Shown in pieces: positions 15,401 to 19,310 of a DNA stretch of 19,310 bases (positions are counted from its first letter, which is position 1; each line of letters begins with the position of its first letter). The DNA lies in assembly GCA_964547415.1 (NCBI GenBank), contig CAZJNX010000083.1, forward strand, positions 1-19,310, in the 5' to 3' direction. The translations under genes and the position numbers were made by a program. Source of the stretch: CAZJNX01 sp964547415. GTDB taxonomy: Bacteria; Pseudomonadota; Alphaproteobacteria; Rhizobiales; Amorphaceae. The notes under the pieces are model-generated. The model was given only the letters and a program-made list of their open reading frames with translations. It was not told where the DNA came from and searched no databases.

Positions 15401-15832
15401 GATGCGCGCGCGCTCCGCGCTCTCGGGGAGCGTGGTGAGGGCGGCGATCGCCTGCTCCACGTCGGCGAGCGCCTTCTGCATGTCGGTGGTCTCGTCGAAC
15501 TCCACCGAGGTGAAGGCCGAGCCCTCGCGGGCATAGGAGGTCACCTCCTGCACCCCGTCGAGGAAGCGCACGGCCGGCTCCACCGCGTCGAGGATATTGG
15601 CCGACACGTCCTCCGCGCTCGCCCCGGGCCAGGCGATGGACACCTGCACCTGCTTGACCTCGGTGGTGGGCAGGAACTGGGTGTTCAGCTGCAGGACGGC
15701 GAACGCCCCCAGCAGGAACATCAGCACCATCAGGAGGTTCGCCGCGTTCGGGTGGCGCACGAACAGGCCGATCACGCCGCCGCCCCGGGCCGGCGCGGCC
15801 GGCCGTCCGCCGCTGTCGCCGCTCTCGCTCAT
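12431..15832 (-). CDS. RND-family efflux transporter permease (AcrB-like)
   Basis: Proton-driven inner-membrane exporter of the RND superfamily, 1133 residues, made of two similar halves each with a large periplasmic loop. The first helix is at about 32-48 after FVRHPNAANL. The proton-relay pair Asp411-Asp412 is in LGVIVDDAIVVGEH (406-419). Later come FGSYARPLAVMLIIPFG and GLTGILVNDSIILV. At the helix-10 position where AcrB has a relay lysine, this protein has VND instead; from memory this is common in a subgroup of RND pumps. It is about 80-100 residues longer than AcrB because of an insert at about 500-590 with two extra hydrophobic segments. Substrate class is unknown. It follows the adaptor gene by 46 bp. 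No outer-membrane channel gene is in view. Confidence 0.93.
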   Translation of the reverse strand: MSESGDSGGRPAAPARGGGVIGLFVRHPNAANLLMVLMFLLGAFAVLQLNTQFLPTTEVKQVQVSIAWPGASAEDVSANILDAVEPAVRFLDGVQEVTSYAREGSAFTSVEFDETTDMQKALADVEQAIAALTTLPESAERARISTDRIRDTVAKVSVAGPFTEIALQEYARRVRDGLLDAGVDKITFTGMREREIRVEADEETLRRLGLEVDELSRAVRSGTVDRPSGTLEGEVDKQLRVLAPGETADTIAGIEVKAFPSGERILVSDVARVVDGFDEDAVVGLKNGEPAIEMQVWRSAGQDAVAVDRLVRAYVAEVAPTLPATLRVAIYDSSTEMLWERISILVKNGWQGLVVVLVILFLFLDARIAFWVAFGIPVALAGTFAIMFATGQTINMISLFALLMMLGVIVDDAIVVGEHADTLEARGLPPMEAAEGGARQMLMPVMAASITTLASFAPIFIMGGVIGQIMGALPLVAIAIIIASVIECFLILPGHLAHRWGGFAPGVSVLRFSALGLSLVTAAMLFLSLPPEGAPAALAPFLGAADAARAALGPWLFPAVVTVFALLAALPLELALAWLSRRGGTGGRGRFRRGFDRGFAAFRDGPFRRAVEASFAFRYATLAVAVGAVMVVVWGLYLSGGHVKFYFFPSPEAEFLTARVEFNAGTPRERVMEAVGTIERVIGEAEEAVAPKGERIVRNVYAVIGRAGRDRGDNLAELRVQLMPTEDRTVRTPAFVRAVRERLPEIGGVKRLALAERRGGPPGRDLDVRLTDAPPAVLKAAAADLMGSLGEYAGLSAVSDDLPYGKPELAMRLTPRGAALGFTLDDVARQVRGAFEGSIARRLPVGDDEIRVRVLQRSALAGDSQLRDMWLKTPDGGFAALSEVVEIEERNTFSFIRRRDGVLSISVTADVDTAVTTPQEVTAALSQELLPAIAARHGVDYAFGGRDEERRESFADLRQGQFLALAVIYLTLAFVFGSYARPLAVMLIIPFGAVGAILGHWLLGYNLSITSMVGLLGLTGILVNDSIILVKRMDERLAEGEALAAAACGASRDRLRAVILTSLTTIGGLVPLMFERSLQAQFLMPMAITIVFGLAVATLLVLFLVPSLVGIGGDIGRLARLLARRRPAPAAAE

Positions 15833-15878
15833 GTTCCCCGTCCGCTCCGGGCGTCCGCGCGCCCGCAGGAGGGCCGCG

Positions 15879-17210
15879 TCAGGTGCGGCCCGCCGTGTCG
15901 ATGCCGGCCGTCGCGTCCGGCGCCATCTTCGGCACCCCGTTCGTCGGGGCGACCTTGAGGCCCTCGCCCACCTCGGTGAGGCGGCTCGTCAGCACCACGT
16001 CCCCGTCCGCGAGGTCTCCCGCGAGGATCGCGTCCTCGCCGTCGCGGGCGAGGACAGTCACCGCCCGCCGCTCCAGCCGGCCGTCCTTCACGACGTAGAC
16101 CGCCTCGCCGCCGTACACGGCGCTCGCCGCGAGGCGCACGCTCCTGTCGTGGGCGACGCCCGGCACGGCCACCTCCACGAAGGCGCCCGGCCGCGGCGCA
16201 AGGCGCTCCTCCGGCACGGCGAGGCGGGCGATCATGCCCACGCCGCCGCGGGCGGCCTCGATCTCCGCGCTCACCCGCTCGATGGCGGCCGCGTAGCGGA
16301 GCGGCTCGTCGCCGATGCGCCAGGTGACGTCCACGGTGCGGCCGAGGATCGGTTCCTCGGCCGCCACGAGGCGGCCGTAGGCGAGCTCGGACAGGACGAA
16401 GCGCACCTCGAGGGCGTCCTCCTCGTAAAGGCGGACGGCCATGTCGTTGGCCGACACCCGGCGGCCGACCTCCACCGTCTCCTCGGCGACCACCGCGTCG
16501 AACGGGGCGAGGAGGCGGGTGTCGGCGAGGTCCCGCTCGGCCTTCTCGCGCTGCTACCCGAGACGGCCGACGGCGGCCTCCTGCTGTTTCAGGCGGGCGC
16601 GCTCGGCCGCGAGGGTGTGGCGGCGCTGCTCCGCGGCCTGGCGGCGCTGGCTGACGAGGAGGCGCCGCTCGTCGAGGGCCTGCTCGGGGATGGAGCCCGA
16701 CTCGCGCAGCCGCTCGGCGCGGGACAGGTCCCGCTCGGCGAAGGCGAGCTGCTCTTCGGCGCGCTCGATCGCGGTCTCTTCGAGGGCGATGCGGGCGCCG
16801 ATCTCGTCGAGGCGGGCGCGCGCCTCCTCGAGGGCGGCCTCCGCCTCCACGAGGGCGCCCTCGTAGGGGAAGGGGTCCACGACGAGGAGCGTCTCGCCGC
16901 GGCCGACGCGGCCGCCGACGCGCAAGTCCGGGCTGGTCTCGACGACGGTACCGGCGACGAGGGCGCGCAGCTCCACCGCGCGGGCGGGCACCACCTCGCC
17001 GAAGGCACGCAGGACCGGGCGATTCTCGCCCCAAAGGGCGGCGGCGACCTCCACGGGCACGGCAGCCTCGGTGCGCTCGGCGCGGGCGACATCCGGTCTG
17101 GCGGCGGTGAGGCGGTCGGTCGCGACGGCCGCGCCATAGAGGATCGCCACCGGGAGGGCGATCCGGAGCGCGATGCCGAGCGCCCTGCCGGTGCCGCGAA
17201 GCGTTCTCAC
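15879..17210 (-). pseudogene. RND periplasmic adaptor (membrane fusion protein), interrupted by an amber codon
   Basis: The adaptor subunit would link the RND permease to an outer-membrane channel. Reading from GTG 17210, the protein has an N-terminal membrane anchor (about residues 10-30), the lipoyl-domain half AFGEVVPARAVELRALVAG, and a long coiled-coil hairpin rich in Ala/Glu/Arg. It then meets TAG at 16554-16556. Immediately after it, in the same frame, the sequence continues as adaptor: QREKAERDLADTRLLAPFDA, then VVAEETVEVGRRVS (second lipoyl half), the beta-barrel and membrane-proximal domains, ending at TGA 15879. Without the TAG it would be one protein of about 443 residues, a normal length. 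The lesion is one substitution (for example CAG or GAG to TAG) with no frameshift. A GTG at 16493 could restart only a non-functional C-terminal half. It could also be a sequencing error or be suppressed. Confidence 0.85.
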
Positions 17211-17231
17211 GGGGGTGTGGTCTCCCAGCTT

Positions 17232-17249
17232 GGCCCGCCGGGGCGGGCC
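17232..17249. repeat. Perfect GC palindrome in the adaptor gene leader
   Basis: GGCCCGCC and GGCGGGCC are perfectly complementary with two G bases between them, 22 bp upstream of the adaptor start codon. It could be an operator for a dimeric regulator of the efflux genes or a leader hairpin (7-bp stem, CGGG loop). Confidence 0.4.
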
Positions 17250-17290
17250 GCTCCCGATCGCCGACCTTACACGGGCGGTGTGAACGCGGG

Positions 17291-17304
17291 ATGATCCGCG
17301 TCAA
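17291..17304. promoter_or_regulatory. FNR/FixK-like box upstream of the RND operon
   Basis: On the minus strand this reads TTGACGCGGATCAT, one base from the TTGAC/T-N4-ATCAA pattern of FnrL/FixK-type oxygen regulators. It lies 81 bp upstream of the adaptor start, a workable activator position. A single imperfect match can occur by chance. Confidence 0.35.
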
Positions 17305-17566
17305 ACCGGCCCGTCGAACACGATCAGCAAGTTAGGTCGCCCGCCCCGGCGTGGCAGGGGGTGCGTCTCCACGTCAGGGGCTGGCTGCACCGCGGCCTCG
17401 ACCGCTGCCGGCGAACGCCCCCTTCGCCGACCGCGCCCGCTTCCGGGATCCGGGCACGCCCGGTCCGTTCCGGTCAGGGGATCATTCCGGCGGAACCGCC
17501 CCTGCCGCCCCGGAACCGCGCCCGCGCGCGGATCTCGGGCACCGCGGTCGGACGAGACGAGCGGCC

Positions 17567-18565
17567 TCACACGGCGTCCGGATCGAACCGGTACACGCGG
17601 TTGCAGAACTCGCAGGTGACGACGATCGCGCCGTCCTCCACCATCCCCGCCTTTTCCTCGGCCGGGAACTGGGAGAGGATCGCCTCGATCTTGCCGCGGG
17701 AGCAGTGGCAGCGCTGCTCCACCGCGATGGCGTCGAAGACGCGCACGTCCCGCTGGTTGAACAGGCGCAGGAGGAGGCGGGCGGGCGTCACCCCCGGGTC
17801 GATGAGCTCGTGGTCCTCCACCGTCTCGGTGCGGGCCAGCGCCTCCACCCAGGCGTCGTCGTCCGGCACCTCGGCCCGCGGGTCCGGCTGGCCCTCGGGC
17901 GCGTCGCCCGGGTCGAGGTCGCGGCGGACGACCCGCTCGGACCGCTCCGGCAGGAACTGGATGGAGATGCCGCCGCCCCGCCAGCGCCGCCGCGGCGCCT
18001 CGCCCGGCTGGCGCTCCAGCGTCTCGGCGACCGCGAGGCGGATGAAGGTGGGGATCTGCTCGGACTGGGCGAAGTAGGCCCGGGCGATCTCCTCCAGCGA
18101 GCCGCCGTCGAGGGGCACGATCCCCTGGTAGCGGCGCATGGTCGCCCCCGGGTCCACCGTGAGGGCGAGGTGGCCCGCCCCCACGAGGTCGGACACCCGC
18201 TCCGTTCCCGCGTCCGGCGCGAGGCTCGCCAGCGCCTCCGGGTCGAAGCGGGCATAGCCGCGCAGGCCGTTCGGCGAGCGAAAATCGACGACGAGGAGGG
18301 AGACCGGCCCGTCCCCCTGCATCTGCAGGATGAAGCGGCCGTCGAGCTTCAGGGCCGTGGCGAGGAGGACGGTGAGCACCACCGCCTCGCCGAGGAGGCG
18401 GGAGACGGGCAACGGGTAGTCGTGCTGGCCGAGGATCTCGTCCAGCACGCCGCCCATCTGCGCGACCCGGCCCCTGACGTCGAGATCGTCCACCGCGAAC
18501 GGGAGGATCAGGTCGTCCTCGGGCAGCGGGGCGGGTCCGGACGGGGTCGGGTCGATGGCGTTCAT
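17567..18565 (-). CDS. hslO: Hsp33, redox-regulated chaperone
   Basis: Cytosolic holdase chaperone switched on by oxidative unfolding, 332 residues. Family features are an N-terminal core with LPFAVDDLDVRGRVAQMGGV (21-40), LLGEAVVLTVLLATALKLDG (57-76), FILQMQGDGPVSLLVVD (78-94) and RRYQGIVPLDG (144-154). The C-terminal redox switch has the zinc ligands Cys286-His-Cys288 and Cys318-Glu-Phe-Cys321, all four cysteines present. An acidic stretch (about 218-238) makes it somewhat longer than the E. coli protein of about 290. I chose ATG 18565 because it overlaps the argF stop as ATGA, pointing to translational coupling. Longer in-frame starts would only read argF in another frame. The argF-hslO order is common in alphaproteobacteria. 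Confidence 0.95.
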   Translation of the reverse strand: MNAIDPTPSGPAPLPEDDLILPFAVDDLDVRGRVAQMGGVLDEILGQHDYPLPVSRLLGEAVVLTVLLATALKLDGRFILQMQGDGPVSLLVVDFRSPNGLRGYARFDPEALASLAPDAGTERVSDLVGAGHLALTVDPGATMRRYQGIVPLDGGSLEEIARAYFAQSEQIPTFIRLAVAETLERQPGEAPRRRWRGGGISIQFLPERSERVVRRDLDPGDAPEGQPDPRAEVPDDDAWVEALARTETVEDHELIDPGVTPARLLLRLFNQRDVRVFDAIAVEQRCHCSRGKIEAILSQFPAEEKAGMVEDGAIVVTCEFCNRVYRFDPDAV

Positions 18566-19310
18566 GGGGCTTCGAGCGCCTCCTGTGACAGGCACCAGGC
18601 GAGGATGCCTTTCTGGGCGTGGAGCCTGTTCTCGGCCTCGTCGAAGACGACGGAGCGCGGGCCGTCGATGACGGCGGCCGTCACCTCCTCTCCGCGATGG
18701 GCCGGCAGGCAATGCATGAATATGGCGTCGCCTTTCGCGTGCGCCATGAGCGCCTCGCCCACCTGGTATGGCCTCAACAGGTTGTGACGGCGCTCCCGCT
18801 CCCGGTCGCCCATGGACATCCAGGTGTCGGTGACGACGCAGTCCGCCCCCGTCACGGCCTCCACCGGGTCCTCGGTGAGCACGATGCGCCCGCCCGCCGC
18901 GCGCGCCCGCGCGATGCGCCCCTCGTCCGGCGCGAGCACCGGCGGCGTGGCGATCGCGAGCTCGAAGTCGAACTTGGGCGCGGCCTCGATCCAGGAGGCG
19001 AGCACGTTGTTGCCGTCGCCCGTCCAGGCGATGCGGCGTCCGCGGATCGGCCCCCTGTGCTCCTCGAACGTCATGATGTCGGCCATGATCTGGCAGGGGT
19101 GGCAGGACCGGGTCAGGCCGTTGATGACCGGCACCGTCGCGTGCTCGGCGAGCTCGGCCAGCGCCGCGTCGTCGAGGATGCGGATCATGATGGCGTCGAC
19201 GTAGCGGGAGAGCACGCGGGCGGTGTCGGCGATGGTCTCGCCCGGCCGAGCTGCATCTCCTGGCCCGTGAGCATGAGCGTCTCGCCGCCGAGCTCGCGCA
19301 TGGCGACGTC
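18562..19310 (-). pseudogene. argF: Ornithine carbamoyltransferase, 3' part, with an apparent frameshift
   Basis: ArgF makes citrulline from ornithine and carbamoyl phosphate in arginine synthesis. The N-terminal carbamoyl-phosphate site is outside the window. Visible in the main frame are ADTARVLSRYVDAIMIR, SCHPCQIMAD (the HPCQ motif), TGDGNNVLASW, VTDTWMSMGD (ornithine loop) and FMHCLPAHRGEEV. It ends at TGA 18562, overlapping hslO by four bases. Upstream of about 19242 this frame turns to nonsense. The adjacent frame reads the expected ArgF sequence DVAMRELGGETLMLTGQEMQ followed by LGR. One missing G in a G-run (CGGGCGAGACC instead of CGGGGCGAGACC) explains the break. Because argF is normally needed for arginine synthesis, a sequencing or assembly error is at least as likely as a true mutation. 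Confidence 0.85.

Larger units (their letters stand above)
17211..17566. other. 356-bp gap upstream of the RND operon
   Basis: No gene is supported on either strand; the short frames are GC-driven. It should contain the promoter of the adaptor-permease operon and the 3' end of the hslO transcript. Two structures stand out: a palindrome at 17232-17249 and an FNR-like box at 17291-17304, both listed separately. I found no clear -35/-10 pair. Confidence 0.5.

Noticed and set aside
13907..15958. Plus-strand open frame of 683 codons
   Set aside because: It is antisense to the RND permease; the composition is His/Arg/Glu/Gly-rich shadow sequence.
15829..17304. Minus-strand open frame of 491 codons covering the adaptor locus without interruption
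   Set aside because: It is a different frame from the adaptor and encodes only Arg/Pro/Gly-rich sequence. The true adaptor frame has the lipoyl and coiled-coil features despite its amber codon.
1..19310. CRISPR arrays, insertion sequences, phage genes, rRNA or tRNA genes
   Set aside because: I found no regularly spaced repeats, transposase or integrase motifs, rRNA segments or tRNA T-arm signatures on either strand by eye.

Overview
The window is very GC-rich (roughly 70% or more by eye) and reads as the chromosome of a purple phototrophic alphaproteobacterium. The evidence is a pucBAC light-harvesting operon, PpsR/CrtJ-type TGTC-N10-GACA operators, a DUF2794 protein, an FtsK/aminotransferase pair and an argF-hslO pair. 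The order or genus cannot be fixed from the sequence alone.

Layout. (1) 1-4370, minus strand: htpG, a DapC-like aminotransferase and the 5' part of ftsK, closely spaced and probably co-transcribed. (2) 4524-8062, plus strand: a BCCT-family transporter, an M20 amidohydrolase and an HD-domain protein. A strong inverted repeat between the last two contains a perfect PpsR-type sequence. (3) 8097-8477, minus: a DUF2794 protein, followed by a 516-bp gap with no convincing gene. (4) 8994-11105, minus: pucB, pucA and pucC. They encode the two LH2 antenna polypeptides and the membrane protein needed to make the antenna. (5) 11106-11361: a regulatory region with two perfect tandem PpsR/CrtJ-type operators and overlapping promoter-like elements facing both ways. 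(6) 11362-12186, plus: an unrecognised 274-residue protein transcribed divergently from puc. (7) 12431-17210, minus: a two-gene RND efflux operon whose adaptor gene carries an in-frame amber codon. (8) 17567-19310, minus: hslO (Hsp33) overlapping the 3' end of argF, whose reading frame breaks near 19242.

How the genes relate. The puc region is the coherent accessory unit. PucB and PucA form the peripheral antenna and PucC supports its assembly. The operator pair should switch off the operon under oxygen and light. The alpha subunit has Phe44-Leu45, the residues of B800-820 (LH3-type) antennae, and an unusually long C-terminal tail of nearly 80 residues. The divergent 274-residue gene shares the operators and is the best candidate for an undescribed antenna-associated protein. 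Its N-terminal half resembles small stress-protein domains of the YflT type, and its C-terminal part has repeated hydrophobic-plus-basic segments.

Two probable gene lesions lie in the last 3.5 kb: a nonsense codon in the RND adaptor and a one-base shift in argF. They may be genuine mutations or sequencing errors in G/C-rich tracts; the DNA alone cannot decide.
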